64,000 nucleotides of DNA from Bacteroidota bacterium (lineage in GTDB: Bacteria; Bacteroidota; Bacteroidia; Chitinophagales; Chitinophagaceae). Positions 18,469-27,341 of the stretch are shown piece after piece. The notes under the pieces were generated by a model. The model made no database searches. It saw only the letters and a list, made by a program, of their open reading frames with translations, and was not told where the DNA came from. Made by a program: the position numbers and the translations under genes. How positions within the stretch are numbered: the stretch's first letter is position 1; every line of letters starts with the position of its first letter. The stretch is from the NCBI GenBank assembly GCA_018267705.1, contig JAFDXX010000016.1, positions 1-64,000 on the forward strand, in the 5' to 3' direction.

Positions 18469-19299
18469 ATGATAAAAGTAGGAGCATATAATAACTTAAA
18501 AGTATTACGCAAAATAGCCATTGGTGTTTATTTAGATGATGGTGCTGATGGAATTTTGTTACCAAAACGTTTTGTACCTCGTAATGTGCAAGTAGGTGAT
18601 GAGTTGAAAGTTTTTGTATATCATGATTCTGATAACAGATTAATTGCTACAACACAAGAACCTTTAGGTGTTGTAGGAGATATTGTGAAATTAAAAACTG
18701 TTTCAGTAACACATCAAGGGGCATTTTTAGATTGGGGATTAATGAAAGATTTGTTTGTACCAAAATCTCAACAACTAACGGGCATGCGTGTTGGAGGATT
18801 GTATTTGGTGAAAATTTTTATTGATAAACAAACAGGTAGAGTAGCAGCCACCGAAAAAATTGATTATACTTTAAACAATGATGAATTAACCGTAAAAGAA
18901 AAAGATGAAGTTGATTTAATAGTTTATAGAAGAAGTGATATAGGTTATGTAGTTATTATAAATGCTTTGCATACAGGTATATTATATTTTAATGAAGTGT
19001 TTGAAGATTTACAACCCGGTGATAAATTGAAAGGATTTATTAAAACAATACGCTCTGATAATAAAATAGACGTTGTTGCAGGTAAACGCGGTTATGCAAA
19101 AGTTGAAAGTGAAACTGATAAAATACTCAAACTATTAGAAGAAAATAATGGTTATTTACCTTATAACGATAAATCCATACCAGAAGATATATATGCTTTT
19201 TTTGGAATGAGTAAAAAAACTTTTAAAATGACAATTGGTAATTTGTTTAAACAACAAAAAATAGAATTTACCAAAACTGGTATCAAGTTGGTTGATTGA
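18469..19299 (+). CDS. S1-domain RNA-binding protein, CvfB-like
   Basis: This 276-residue protein has the layout of the CvfB/YitL family: tandem S1-type OB folds followed by a winged-helix domain. The first modules include VYLDDGADGILLPKRFVP and GAFLDWGLMKDLFVP; the C-terminus (YLPYNDKSIPEDIYAFFGMSKKTFK, given here only as a landmark near residues 235-259) is the winged helix. Family members bind RNA and affect expression of secreted factors in Firmicutes; the role here is unknown. It ends before a strong bidirectional terminator shared with the citrate synthase gene. Confidence 0.85.
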   Translation: MIKVGAYNNLKVLRKIAIGVYLDDGADGILLPKRFVPRNVQVGDELKVFVYHDSDNRLIATTQEPLGVVGDIVKLKTVSVTHQGAFLDWGLMKDLFVPKSQQLTGMRVGGLYLVKIFIDKQTGRVAATEKIDYTLNNDELTVKEKDEVDLIVYRRSDIGYVVIINALHTGILYFNEVFEDLQPGDKLKGFIKTIRSDNKIDVVAGKRGYAKVESETDKILKLLEENNGYLPYNDKSIPEDIYAFFGMSKKTFKMTIGNLFKQQKIEFTKTGIKLVD

Positions 19300-19321
19300 T
19301 ATTTTGATAGATATATACAAT

Positions 19322-19359
19322 AAAAAGGCTTCGTAATGAATAAATTACGAAGCCTTTTT
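19322..19359 (+). terminator. strong bidirectional intrinsic terminator
   Basis: A perfect 16-bp inverted repeat (19322-19337 with 19344-19359, core GGCTTCGTAAT) with a 6-nt loop is flanked by A5 and T5. It lies between the convergent CvfB-like gene and gltA and can serve both. Confidence 0.93.
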
Positions 19360-19381
19360 ATTATTGGTTCAGTTGTATAAC

Positions 19382-20704
19382 TTATTCCCAAATTTCAGCT
19401 TTACCTTCTAACCAAAGTTTTACAGATTCTGTTGTAATACTTTTAGGCCTTTCTAACGGAAAGCCTAAAGCTCTATCCCAGCAAAGGTTTGCTAAAACTC
19501 CTAATGCACGGCTTACTGCAAATAAAACGGTATAAAACTCATATTCAACCAACCCATAATGCACTAATAAAGCACCACTGTGTGCATCAACATTGGGCCA
19601 TGGGTTTTTAATTTTTCCTAACGATTGTAGAATTGGCGGCACTACTTCATAAATTTTCCAAACGGTATTCACCAATTTATCATCTGCCATGTGCTTTTTA
19701 CCAAACTCCATTTGTGCAGTATAACGCGGGTCTGTTTTACGTAATACTGCATGACCATAACCCGGCACTACTTTTCCGGATGTTAAAGTATCTTTTACAT
19801 ATTGTTCAATTTGTTCTTTCGTTGGGTTTTCTGTTTGCAATTTCTCTTGCATTTCAAAAATCCATTTAATAACTTCTTGATTGGCTAATCCATGTAAAGG
19901 GCCTGCTAATCCGTTCATTCCTGCAGCATAGCTTAAATAAGGATCGCTTAATGCACTACCCACTAAATGAGTGGTATGTGCAGAAACATTTCCACCTTCA
20001 TGATCGGCATGAATGGTCATATACAACCGCATTAATTCTTTAAAACTTTCTTGTTCATAACCCATCATGTGTGCAAGGTTTCCTGCCCAATCTAATAATC
20101 CGTTAGGTTGTATATGTTCATTATTTCTATATTTTCTTCTGTATATATATGCTGCAATGCGTGGTAAACGGGCAATTAAATCCATCACATCATCATACAT
20201 TGGATTCCAATAATCTTTTTTGTTGATTCCTTTTGCATATTCGCGTGCAAAATTACTTTCGGTTTGTAATGCCATTACACCTATTACAAACATCGTCATA
20301 GGGTGTGTGTTTAAAGGCAACTTGTCTATTGTTGCAAATACATGTGTGGGTACGTGGCTGCGGCGTTGCCATACGCTGGTTAAATGACTAACATCTTCTG
20401 CTGTTGGTAATTCTCCAAGTAACATTAAATAAAATATGCCTTCGGGTAAGGGTTCGCTTCCACCTTCTGCTTTGGGTAGTTTTTGCTGTAATTCAGGAAT
20501 TGAATATCCACGAAAACGAATACCTTCTTGTGCATCTAATAAACTTGTTTCGCTTACTAAACCTGTTATGCCACGCATACCTTGATACACTTGACCTAAA
20601 GTTACTTCTCCAATTTTTTTTGTGCTATGCTCTTTTAGTATTTCTTTAATTTCTGCATTGGCGGCATCTGCTTTTGCTTTAAAACTATCTTTAATAACGC
20701 CCAT
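19382..20704 (-). CDS. gltA: citrate synthase
   Basis: This enzyme condenses acetyl-CoA with oxaloacetate to start the citric-acid cycle. It shows the family motifs HADHEGGNVSAHTTHLVGSA, GPLHGLANQE with a catalytic histidine, and PGYGHAVLRKTDPR. The 440-residue length and the N-terminal region (GYSIPEL, then GEGIFYLMLLGELP-like sequence) fit a bacterial or mitochondrial-like citrate synthase. The gene is transcribed alone. The 138-nt upstream gap to the LptF/G gene has a weak promoter-like TACTTTCA but no perfect -7 box. Confidence 0.96.
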   Translation of the reverse strand: MGVIKDSFKAKADAANAEIKEILKEHSTKKIGEVTLGQVYQGMRGITGLVSETSLLDAQEGIRFRGYSIPELQQKLPKAEGGSEPLPEGIFYLMLLGELPTAEDVSHLTSVWQRRSHVPTHVFATIDKLPLNTHPMTMFVIGVMALQTESNFAREYAKGINKKDYWNPMYDDVMDLIARLPRIAAYIYRRKYRNNEHIQPNGLLDWAGNLAHMMGYEQESFKELMRLYMTIHADHEGGNVSAHTTHLVGSALSDPYLSYAAGMNGLAGPLHGLANQEVIKWIFEMQEKLQTENPTKEQIEQYVKDTLTSGKVVPGYGHAVLRKTDPRYTAQMEFGKKHMADDKLVNTVWKIYEVVPPILQSLGKIKNPWPNVDAHSGALLVHYGLVEYEFYTVLFAVSRALGVLANLCWDRALGFPLERPKSITTESVKLWLEGKAEIWE

Positions 20705-20842
20705 ATTAAATAAATTTATTTGTGATGAATGATATTGCTTACGTTAGATTTTTTGAATGAAAGTATGAAACGGGGCTAAGGTAAAACAACATGCATATTA
20801 ACCCAAATGAAATAATAAGAATGGCTTGCTAAATACAGAAAT

Positions 20843-21946
20843 TTATTTGGGAGCCTTTTTATATAAATAAATAACAACAAAAAGAAACACAAAATTGGGT
20901 ATCCAAACAGCAATAGTTGGTGGTAAATTACCTTTTGTAGAAAAAATGGTAGAGAATTTATCGGCTAAAATAAAAACAGCTGCAATAATAAAACCTAAAG
21001 CCAAATGTAAACCACTGCCACCTCGTACTTTTCTGCCGGCAATAACTGCCCCTATAATAGTAAGCAACGCTACTGTTACCGGAGTAGCATTTCTTCTTCC
21101 TTGTTCTACTTTTAGTTCGTTTAAACCTTCACTACCGCGTAACTCTTCTAATTTAATAAATTTTGCTAACTCGGGAGATGATAATTTATCTTTTGCATAT
21201 TTATCTTTCTTAATTTCTAATGGTGTAAAGTTTAAATTGTATTCTTGTTCAGGTATTAATTTTATATCTTCTCCTAATGTATTTAGTTTGCGAATAATAA
21301 TGTTTTGTAATAACCATTTTTTCTTGGCAGTATCCCAACGTACTATTTCGGCTCTTGTATTTTGAATTACTTGATTGTTTTTTATTGTGTTCATAAAAAT
21401 TGGACCACCTTGTTTATTGGTTGTATCATAATTATAAACACCGGTATAAGTAAATGAATCTGTTTTTACATAAAAATCACTACCACTGCCAAATCTGCTT
21501 TTAATTAAATTTTCATAAGATGAATTGGGGTCGAAATATTTTGCTTCAAAATTTCCGCGTATTTTATTGGCATTGGGTACAACATAATGATTGGCAAACC
21601 AAAGTAATATTGCTAAAAATACTCCACCAACATAGTAAGGCCTTAACCAGCGATTAAAAGAAGTGCCACTTGCAAGAATGGCAATTATTTCTGTTCGGCC
21701 TGCCATTTTTGATGTAAAAAAAATAACGGCAATAAAAACAAATAATGGAAATAGCAATGCAATAATATGTGGAACAAAACCGAAATAATATTGTGTGATA
21801 ATTATTTTGAGTGATAAATGAGATTTTACAAAATCATCAGCTTTTTCGCTAACATCTATTACAATTGCCACAATTGTAAATAAAAAAATTGCAAAGAAAA
21901 AAGTCTTCAAAAAATTTTTAAGTATATACCAATCTATCTTCTTCAT
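20843..21946 (-). CDS. LptF/LptG-family permease (YjgP/YjgQ)
   Basis: This inner-membrane protein is a subunit of the LPS transport complex that extracts lipopolysaccharide and passes it to the periplasmic bridge. It has two N-terminal transmembrane helices, the segment FTSKMAGRTEIIAILASG typical of the family, a periplasmic jellyroll of about 170 residues, and two or three C-terminal helices (residues 285-365). The 367 residues fit LptF or LptG, and I cannot tell which. It is preceded by a perfect -7 box and sits downstream of tgt, but a terminator separates the two. Confidence 0.88.
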   Translation of the reverse strand: MKKIDWYILKNFLKTFFFAIFLFTIVAIVIDVSEKADDFVKSHLSLKIIITQYYFGFVPHIIALLFPLFVFIAVIFFTSKMAGRTEIIAILASGTSFNRWLRPYYVGGVFLAILLWFANHYVVPNANKIRGNFEAKYFDPNSSYENLIKSRFGSGSDFYVKTDSFTYTGVYNYDTTNKQGGPIFMNTIKNNQVIQNTRAEIVRWDTAKKKWLLQNIIIRKLNTLGEDIKLIPEQEYNLNFTPLEIKKDKYAKDKLSSPELAKFIKLEELRGSEGLNELKVEQGRRNATPVTVALLTIIGAVIAGRKVRGGSGLHLALGFIIAAVFILADKFSTIFSTKGNLPPTIAVWIPNFVFLFVVIYLYKKAPK

Positions 21947-21962
21947 TCCCTTTAAATATTTA

Positions 21963-21970
21963 CAAAGATA
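21963..21970 (-). promoter_or_regulatory. -7 promoter element of the LptF/G gene
   Basis: TATCTTTG on the minus strand matches TAnnTTTG exactly, 16 nt before the ATG at 21946. No TTG at the -33 distance was seen. Confidence 0.45.
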
Positions 21971-22063
21971 ATTATATGAATGAATGAATTGTAATGAAGT
22001 ATTATTGCTTTATACATTGAAAGAAGAACTGTGTAATGTAATAAGTGATGTTATGAAGTTAAT

Positions 22064-22093
22064 AAAAAAAATACATCCATAGAGATGGATGTA
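22064..22093 (-). terminator. intrinsic terminator downstream of tgt
   Basis: A perfect 9-bp stem TACATCCAT/ATGGATGTA with loop of 4 (22072-22093) is followed on the minus strand by eight T. It lies about 155 nt after the tgt stop, leaving a long 3-prime untranslated stretch. Confidence 0.82.
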
Positions 22094-22247
22094 AAAATAC
22101 CGGACTTCATAGGTAACAGATTAGTAAGTAACGTGAAACTATAAAGAAGATTTTAAACTATATGTTTTTAATTGTGTTAGTGAATAAATAAACATGTAGT
22201 TTTTCAGTTATCCACAAACAAATAAATTATTAGTATTGAAGTGGTTA
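22094..22247. other. intergenic stretch between tgt and its terminator
   Basis: Together with the terminator and promoter described separately, this accounts for the 301-nt gap between the LptF/G gene and tgt. It holds no reading frame. It contains one perfect DnaA-box consensus TTATCCACA at 22208-22216. A short processed RNA between the tgt stop and the terminator is possible but not supported further. Confidence 0.4.
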
Positions 22248-23387
22248 TTAAAGTCTTTGTTTTAACACAGGTATCATTTCATTTTTAAAACTGTTGAAGC
22301 TGCCTTGTAATATATGTTTGCGAGCTGTTTTAACTAACCACAAATAGAATGATAAATTATGAATGCTTGCAATTTGTAATGCTAAAATTTCGTTGGCAAT
22401 AAATAAATGTCTTAAATAGGCTTTGCTATAATAATTACTTGTTGCACAGTTAAAGCCATCATCAATAACAGAAAAATCTGTTGCCCATTTTTTATTACGA
22501 ATATTTATAATGCCTTTTGTTGTAAATAACATTCCGTTTCTGCCGTTGCGTGTTGGCATTACACAATCAAACATATCAACACCTAAAGCAATTCCTTCTA
22601 AAATATTCCAAGGTGTACCAACGCCCATTAAATAGCGTGGTTTATTTGTTGGAAGAATATTGCAACATAGTTCTGTAAACTCGTACATTTTATCTTCTGG
22701 TTCGCCAACACTTAAGCCACCAATTGCATTACCCACTGCATTTTTTGAAGCAACAAATTCTGCTGATGCAGTTCTTAAATCTTTAAAAATTCCACCTTGT
22801 ACTATTGGAAATAAATTTTGTGTATAACCATATTTATCGGGTGTTTCATTAAATCGTTTAATACATCTGTCTAACCACCTATGTGTTAGCTGCATGCTGT
22901 TATGTACATATTTATATTCACTACCGGCAGAAGGGCATTCATCAAAAGCCATCATAATATCTGCACCAATATTTCTTTCAATATCCATTACCGATTCAGG
23001 AGAAAATAAATGTTTACTTCCATCAATATGGCTTTGAAATACTACACCTTCTTCTGTAATTTTTCTGTTGGCTGCTAATGAAAATACTTGGTAACCTCCG
23101 CTGTCTGTTAATATAGGTTTATGCCATCCTATAAATTTATGCAAGCCACCCGCAGCTTGTAATACATCAACTCCGGGACGTAAGTATAAATGATACGTGT
23201 TGCCTAAAATTATTTGAGCATTTATGTCATTATTTAATTGATGCTGTGTTACTGCTTTTACACTACCTACCGTGCCAACGGGCATAAAAATGGGTGTTTC
23301 AATTTCACCGTGATCGGTAGTAATTTTCCCTGCTCTTGCTTTACTGTGATTATCGGTACAAGCTAATTCAAAATCTAATTGTGGCAT
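22248..23387 (-). CDS. tgt: tRNA-guanine transglycosylase
   Basis: This enzyme exchanges guanine-34 of GUN-anticodon tRNAs for the queuosine precursor preQ1. The catalytic region DSGGYQVFSLA, MAFDECPSAGS, and GVGTPWNILEGIALGVDMFDC are intact, as is CVMPTRNGRNG. The C-terminal zinc site is altered. Where E. coli has three cysteines before YSRAYL, this protein has FNCATSNYYSKAYL, keeping only the middle cysteine and the later histidine of SIHNL. It has the family length of 379 residues. A -7 element lies 5 nt before the start. Confidence 0.95.
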   Translation of the reverse strand: MPQLDFELACTDNHSKARAGKITTDHGEIETPIFMPVGTVGSVKAVTQHQLNNDINAQIILGNTYHLYLRPGVDVLQAAGGLHKFIGWHKPILTDSGGYQVFSLAANRKITEEGVVFQSHIDGSKHLFSPESVMDIERNIGADIMMAFDECPSAGSEYKYVHNSMQLTHRWLDRCIKRFNETPDKYGYTQNLFPIVQGGIFKDLRTASAEFVASKNAVGNAIGGLSVGEPEDKMYEFTELCCNILPTNKPRYLMGVGTPWNILEGIALGVDMFDCVMPTRNGRNGMLFTTKGIINIRNKKWATDFSVIDDGFNCATSNYYSKAYLRHLFIANEILALQIASIHNLSFYLWLVKTARKHILQGSFNSFKNEMIPVLKQRL

Positions 23388-23392
23388 AACTG

Positions 23393-23400
23393 CAAAAATA
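23393..23400 (-). promoter_or_regulatory. -7-like element immediately before tgt
   Basis: TATTTTTG on the minus strand matches TAnnTTTG and ends 5 nt before the ATG at 23387. If used, the transcript would start at or next to the start codon. No TTG at the -33 distance was seen. Confidence 0.35.
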
Positions 23401-23497
23401 AATAGCCTTTGCGTTGTTCGGGTTTTTATTAATAACCGTAATTAAAATTTCTTTTCCACATATTTACAGTAAGGCCTTTAAAACAAACTGCTGCCTA

Positions 23498-23505
23498 TAC
23501 TTTTG
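23498..23505 (+). promoter_or_regulatory. -7-like element immediately before the GT2 gene
   Basis: TACTTTTG matches TAnnTTTG and ends 5 nt before the first ATG at 23511 (8 nt before the second at 23514). It would give an almost leaderless transcript. The -33 position holds TTTA rather than TTG. Confidence 0.35.
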
Positions 23506-23510
23506 CCGTT

Positions 23511-24635
23511 ATGATGATACCGCAGATTACTTGGGAAATTATTTTTATAGCATTTTGTGTTGTAATAGCTATTCAAGTTTTTTATTATCTTTTCTTTTTT
23601 AGCAGGTTGGCTGCTTTTAAAGTTCCTCTTAAACAACAAAATCAAGAGCAACCTGTAAGCATTATTATTTGTGCAAGAGATGAAGCAGAAAATATTGTAA
23701 AAAATTTACCCGGCGTTTTAGTGCAAGATTATAAAACAACACATGAAATTATTTTAGTAAACGATAACTCTATTGATGAAAGTAAATATATTATCGATGA
23801 GTTTAAGAAAAGCTTTAAAAATCTTACCCATATTGAATTAACGCAGGAAGCTAAAATGATTTCTGGAAAAAAATTTCCATTATCAATGGGAATTAAAAGT
23901 GCAAAATATGAAACGCTGTTATTAACCGATGCAGATTGTGTTCCGGCAAGCGAATTATGGGTGCAAAAAATGCAAGATGGCTATAAATCCGGAATTGAAA
24001 TAGTTTTAGGTTATGGTGCTTATCATAAAAAAAACGGATTATTAAATAAATTAATACGTTTTGAAACCTTTCATACAGCATTGCAATATTTATCGTATGC
24101 TTTAGCAGGATTGCCGTATATGGGTGTTGGTAGAAATTTAAGTTATAAAAGAGAAGTGTTTATAAAGAATAAAGGTTTCTCTTCTATCAATCATATTCCC
24201 AGCGGAGATGATGATTTGTTTATTAATCAAGTTGCCAATAAACAAAATACAACTATTGTTATAGATGCTGCAGCACATACCTTAAGCGAACCTAAACACA
24301 CGTGGAAGAGTTGGATGAATCAAAAATATAGGCATTACACTACTTCAAAATATTATAAAGGGAAACATAAATTTTTATTGAGTTTATATACATTCAGTTT
24401 TGTTTTTATATACCCTTTATTGGCCGCAAGTATTATTTTTTATTGTTGGTGGTTGGCCTTAGCTGTTTATGGCTTGCGGTTTTTAATACAAGCGGTTGTT
24501 TGGTTTTTTAGCATGAAAAAATTAAACGAAAAAGATTTGTGGCCTTGGTTTTTATTTTTAGATATATGGATGTTTATCTATTACATAATTTTTGTTCCGG
24601 CATTATGGAAAAAACCACTTAAAAATTGGAGTTAA
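23511..24635 (+). CDS. membrane glycosyltransferase, family 2
   Basis: This is a GT-A fold glycosyltransferase of family GT2, anchored in the inner membrane. One N-terminal helix (residues 8-30) precedes the catalytic domain, which shows SIIICARDEAENI, the nucleotide-sugar DxD in LLTDADCVPAS, a second acidic motif GDDDLF, and a Q..RHY motif (QKYRHYTTS). Two or three hydrophobic helices follow at about residues 285-370, the layout of processive enzymes. It is the first gene of a pair with rsmG, 15 nt apart. Its sugar product is unknown. Confidence 0.86.
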   Translation: MMIPQITWEIIFIAFCVVIAIQVFYYLFFFSRLAAFKVPLKQQNQEQPVSIIICARDEAENIVKNLPGVLVQDYKTTHEIILVNDNSIDESKYIIDEFKKSFKNLTHIELTQEAKMISGKKFPLSMGIKSAKYETLLLTDADCVPASELWVQKMQDGYKSGIEIVLGYGAYHKKNGLLNKLIRFETFHTALQYLSYALAGLPYMGVGRNLSYKREVFIKNKGFSSINHIPSGDDDLFINQVANKQNTTIVIDAAAHTLSEPKHTWKSWMNQKYRHYTTSKYYKGKHKFLLSLYTFSFVFIYPLLAASIIFYCWWLALAVYGLRFLIQAVVWFFSMKKLNEKDLWPWFLFLDIWMFIYYIIFVPALWKKPLKNWS

Positions 24636-24650
24636 AAACAGGCATTTCAA

Positions 24651-25283
24651 ATGGAAATTATTCTTAAATATTTTTCTGATTTTAGCAAGCAGCAGTTAAA
24701 ACAATTTGCAGCGTTAGAGCATTTGTATAAAGAATGGAACGAAAAAATAAACGTAATTTCAAGAAAAGATATTGATGAAATTTATTTGCATCATGTATTA
24801 CATTCATTAACCATTGCTGCTATTGCAGATTTCCCTAAAAATGCTCAAGTAATTGATATTGGTTGTGGCGGCGGTTTTCCGGGCGTGCCGTTAGCAATTT
24901 TTTTTCCTGAAGTAAAATTTCATTTGGTTGATAGTATTGCTAAAAAATTAAAAGTAGTAGAAGCAGTTTGTGAAGGAGCCGGTATTCAAAATATAACCAC
25001 ACAACATATTAGAGCAGAGCAAATTAAAAATAGAAAGTTTGATTTTGCTATCAGCCGTGCTGTTGCACCTTTAAAAGAATTATGGCAATGGAGTAAGCCT
25101 TTAATAAAAGTTTCTGCAAATCAAAATATTGCTAATGGTTTAATTTGTTTAAAAGGAGGAGATCTGCATAATGAAATTTCTGAAAGCCACACAAGGCCTA
25201 AAATGATGCGTGTTTATGATATTTTTCCTGAAGAATTTTTTAAAGAAAAATATGTACTGCATGTAAGCAAACAAGGCAATTAA
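24651..25283 (+). CDS. rsmG: 16S rRNA (guanine-527-N7)-methyltransferase
   Basis: This SAM-dependent enzyme methylates G527 of 16S rRNA. The SAM-binding motif DIGCGGGFPGVPLAI lies at residues 67-81, preceded by RKDIDEIYLHHVLHSL, both characteristic of RsmG (GidB). Its 210 residues are typical. It follows the GT2 gene by 15 nt, and its stop overlaps by four bases the stop region of the convergent DUF3810 gene, leaving no room for a terminator between them. Confidence 0.95.
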   Translation: MEIILKYFSDFSKQQLKQFAALEHLYKEWNEKINVISRKDIDEIYLHHVLHSLTIAAIADFPKNAQVIDIGCGGGFPGVPLAIFFPEVKFHLVDSIAKKLKVVEAVCEGAGIQNITTQHIRAEQIKNRKFDFAISRAVAPLKELWQWSKPLIKVSANQNIANGLICLKGGDLHNEISESHTRPKMMRVYDIFPEEFFKEKYVLHVSKQGN

Positions 25284-26350
25284 ATTTTACCGTATTGTTT
25301 ATAATAAGCAATCAATAAACTTATCACATCATCATAACTATTAATGCCTTTTTGTTGGTTGTTTGCTTGTAAATACATTCCGTATAAACTCATTACTTTA
25401 CCTGAAATATTATTTCTTTCTTTCAAAAAGAAATGGTTAATATTTCTTAAATCTTTTTTTACCAAACTATCTAATTTATTGTTATTGTCCGGTACAGTAT
25501 TTCTCATAAATAATTCAATTCTTGCGTACCTGTACAAATCTAAATAAGTAGAATATTTAAAATAATTGTTGCTTGAATTGGTTGCAGCTAAATAACCAAC
25601 AAAGTTTGCTTCGGTTTCACTGGCATAGCCTAATTGATGTGCTATTTCGTGGCTGGTAGTATATGGAATTAAAATTCTCGGAACATCATCTCTTAACTGA
25701 GCTTCTCCCGAAAAGGGGTTGTAATATCCGGTAAACCCAAAGTAAGGAGCTAAAAACGTATATAAACTTTTTTTAACATCTTTATTTTTGTATTGAAGAA
25801 ATGAAAAATAAGAGTTATTAAAATTGTAGTTATTTGATGCTTGCCGGTAAATACTTTCTAAAGATTGCTCGGGTAAAACGGAATCTTTACTTATGGCCAA
25901 CCTGCTTTCATTAGTTTTAGCAATTAGCAAATTGGTAAGGTTGCATAAATCTTCTGTAGAATAATCTTCAACTTTTAAATGCAATTGTGCAGTAATTCCT
26001 TCTCTATAATAATTCAATCCCCAAACTAAATTAAACCATATATAAACCCAAAGTAATTTTCGTATAAACTTTAAAAACCTCAATCCAACATATTTCCATT
26101 GTGCTTCTTTCCTAATAATTCTTACAACTAATTTTATAATACCATAAACCACGCTAATTAAAACAATAGTATAAAATATGTCTCCAATACTAAAAGGAAT
26201 ATATCCTGTAACAATTCTCAAAAATCTAGAAATATAAACGTAACACTTTGTGCTATAATATTTTTCAATTATTGCCGGAAAAAACTTTAAAACCTCAATT
26301 ATCAAAACAAGCAATAAAGGAGTAAGCCATTTTAGTATTTTTTTCAGCAT
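25280..26350 (-). CDS. DUF3810 membrane protein with an HEXXH zinc-protease-like motif
   Basis: This inner-membrane protein belongs to the DUF3810 family. I choose the ATG at 26350 (MLKKILKWLTPLLL), which gives a normal first helix; the frame is open to 26410. Three N-terminal hydrophobic segments (about residues 5-20, 45-65, 95-115) precede a soluble domain. That domain holds HEIAHQLGY (HEIAH at residues 234-238) followed by acidic residues in ASETEAN, which resembles a gluzincin active site. The function is not known. It overlaps rsmG tail to tail. Confidence 0.82.
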   Translation of the reverse strand: MLKKILKWLTPLLLVLIIEVLKFFPAIIEKYYSTKCYVYISRFLRIVTGYIPFSIGDIFYTIVLISVVYGIIKLVVRIIRKEAQWKYVGLRFLKFIRKLLWVYIWFNLVWGLNYYREGITAQLHLKVEDYSTEDLCNLTNLLIAKTNESRLAISKDSVLPEQSLESIYRQASNNYNFNNSYFSFLQYKNKDVKKSLYTFLAPYFGFTGYYNPFSGEAQLRDDVPRILIPYTTSHEIAHQLGYASETEANFVGYLAATNSSNNYFKYSTYLDLYRYARIELFMRNTVPDNNNKLDSLVKKDLRNINHFFLKERNNISGKVMSLYGMYLQANNQQKGINSYDDVISLLIAYYKQYGKI

Positions 26351-26418
26351 TATTCGTGTTCTTTGTAACTCCATTTCTGTAAATAAAACACAAAAAGGCA
26401 TAAAAATCAAGTTTCCTT

Positions 26419-26448
26419 TTGCCTTTTCGCTACATTGCCTTACCTTTG
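26419..26448 (+). promoter_or_regulatory. promoter of the DUF177-rpmF-plsX operon
   Basis: TTG (26419-26421) and TACCTTTG (26441-26448) are separated by 19 nt, an exact match to the Bacteroidota sigma consensus. The start codon lies 20 nt downstream. Confidence 0.72.
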
Positions 26449-26468
26449 CCCACCCTAAAAATAAGAGA

Positions 26469-27026
26469 ATGGGTAGCCGTAGAGAGTTTGAAATAGCATT
26501 TGTAGGTTTAAAACCCGGTTTACATGTTTTTGAATATAGGGTTGATGATAAGTTCTTTATTAATTACGGAGAGCAGGATTTTAGCAACTGTACTGCCAAC
26601 ATAAAACTAAGTTTAGATAAGAAAAACGGGTTTATGCAACTACATTTTGATGTAGATGGAATGGTAGATGTAACTTGCGACCGCTGCGGAAATTCATTAC
26701 AAAAACAATTGTGGGACGAATTTAACATTGTAGTTAAAATGGTAGAAGAACCCGGATTGATGAATGAACAAGAAGCAGACCCAGATGTATATTACATTGG
26801 AAAAAATGAAAGCCATTTGCATATTGCCGATTGGATTTATGAATTTGTAAATTTGAGTATTCCAATGCAAAATGTTTGTGGAGAAGATGCCAAAGGAAAA
26901 TCACTTTGCAATGAAGAAGTAATTAAGAAGTTAGAACAAATGGAAAGTGAGGTAAGTAAAGAAAATAATCCTTTATGGAAAGGATTAGAAAAATTAAAAG
27001 GATTTGATAAAAACGAAGAAAACTAA
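26469..27026 (+). CDS. DUF177 (YceD-like) protein
   Basis: This is a DUF177/YceD-family protein. In many bacteria this gene precedes rpmF, and plant homologues are needed for 23S rRNA accumulation; the bacterial role is probably in large-subunit assembly. A CDRCG pair of cysteines near residue 75 and a C-terminal acidic segment are visible. The usual partner rpmF follows by 38 nt and plsX after that, the conserved order. A good promoter lies upstream. Confidence 0.85.
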   Translation: MGSRREFEIAFVGLKPGLHVFEYRVDDKFFINYGEQDFSNCTANIKLSLDKKNGFMQLHFDVDGMVDVTCDRCGNSLQKQLWDEFNIVVKMVEEPGLMNEQEADPDVYYIGKNESHLHIADWIYEFVNLSIPMQNVCGEDAKGKSLCNEEVIKKLEQMESEVSKENNPLWKGLEKLKGFDKNEEN

Positions 27027-27064
27027 TTATAGATTTTAATTTTTTACAGTATAAATTTTGAGTT

Positions 27065-27259
27065 ATGCCTAATCCAAAACGCAGACATTCTCAGCAACGC
27101 AGTGCTAAAAGAAGAACACATTACAAAGCTGAAGAAGTTACTTTAACTAAAGACACAACAACAGGTGAAACACATGTTCGTCACCGTGCACATGTTAGTG
27201 AAGGTAAATTATATTACAAAGGAAAATTAGTAGCTGAAAAAGCTCCTTTAAAAGCATAA
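27065..27259 (+). CDS. rpmF: 50S ribosomal protein L32, cysteine-free form
   Basis: This small ribosomal protein begins with the invariant MPNPKRRHSQQRSAKRRTHY. The four zinc-binding cysteines present in many L32 proteins are absent, so this is the zinc-independent form. At 64 residues it has the usual length. It sits between the DUF177 gene and plsX, the standard order. Confidence 0.96.
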   Translation: MPNPKRRHSQQRSAKRRTHYKAEEVTLTKDTTTGETHVRHRAHVSEGKLYYKGKLVAEKAPLKA

Positions 27260-27341
27260 GAATATTACTGTGTAAGTAGTAAGTTTAAAGAAAAAAATAA
27301 AACTTAAAACATACACGTAAAACTTCATTATCTTGCCGTAC

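Noticed and set aside
20895..21365. A 156-codon plus-strand frame opposite the LptF/G gene.
   Set aside because: It is antisense to a well-supported membrane protein and has no start signal.
22208..22216. A perfect DnaA box TTATCCACA, with further TTTTCCACA sites at 23452-23460 and 41291-41299.
   Set aside because: Single scattered boxes without clustering, an AT-rich unwinding region or dnaA/dnaN neighbours do not support an origin.
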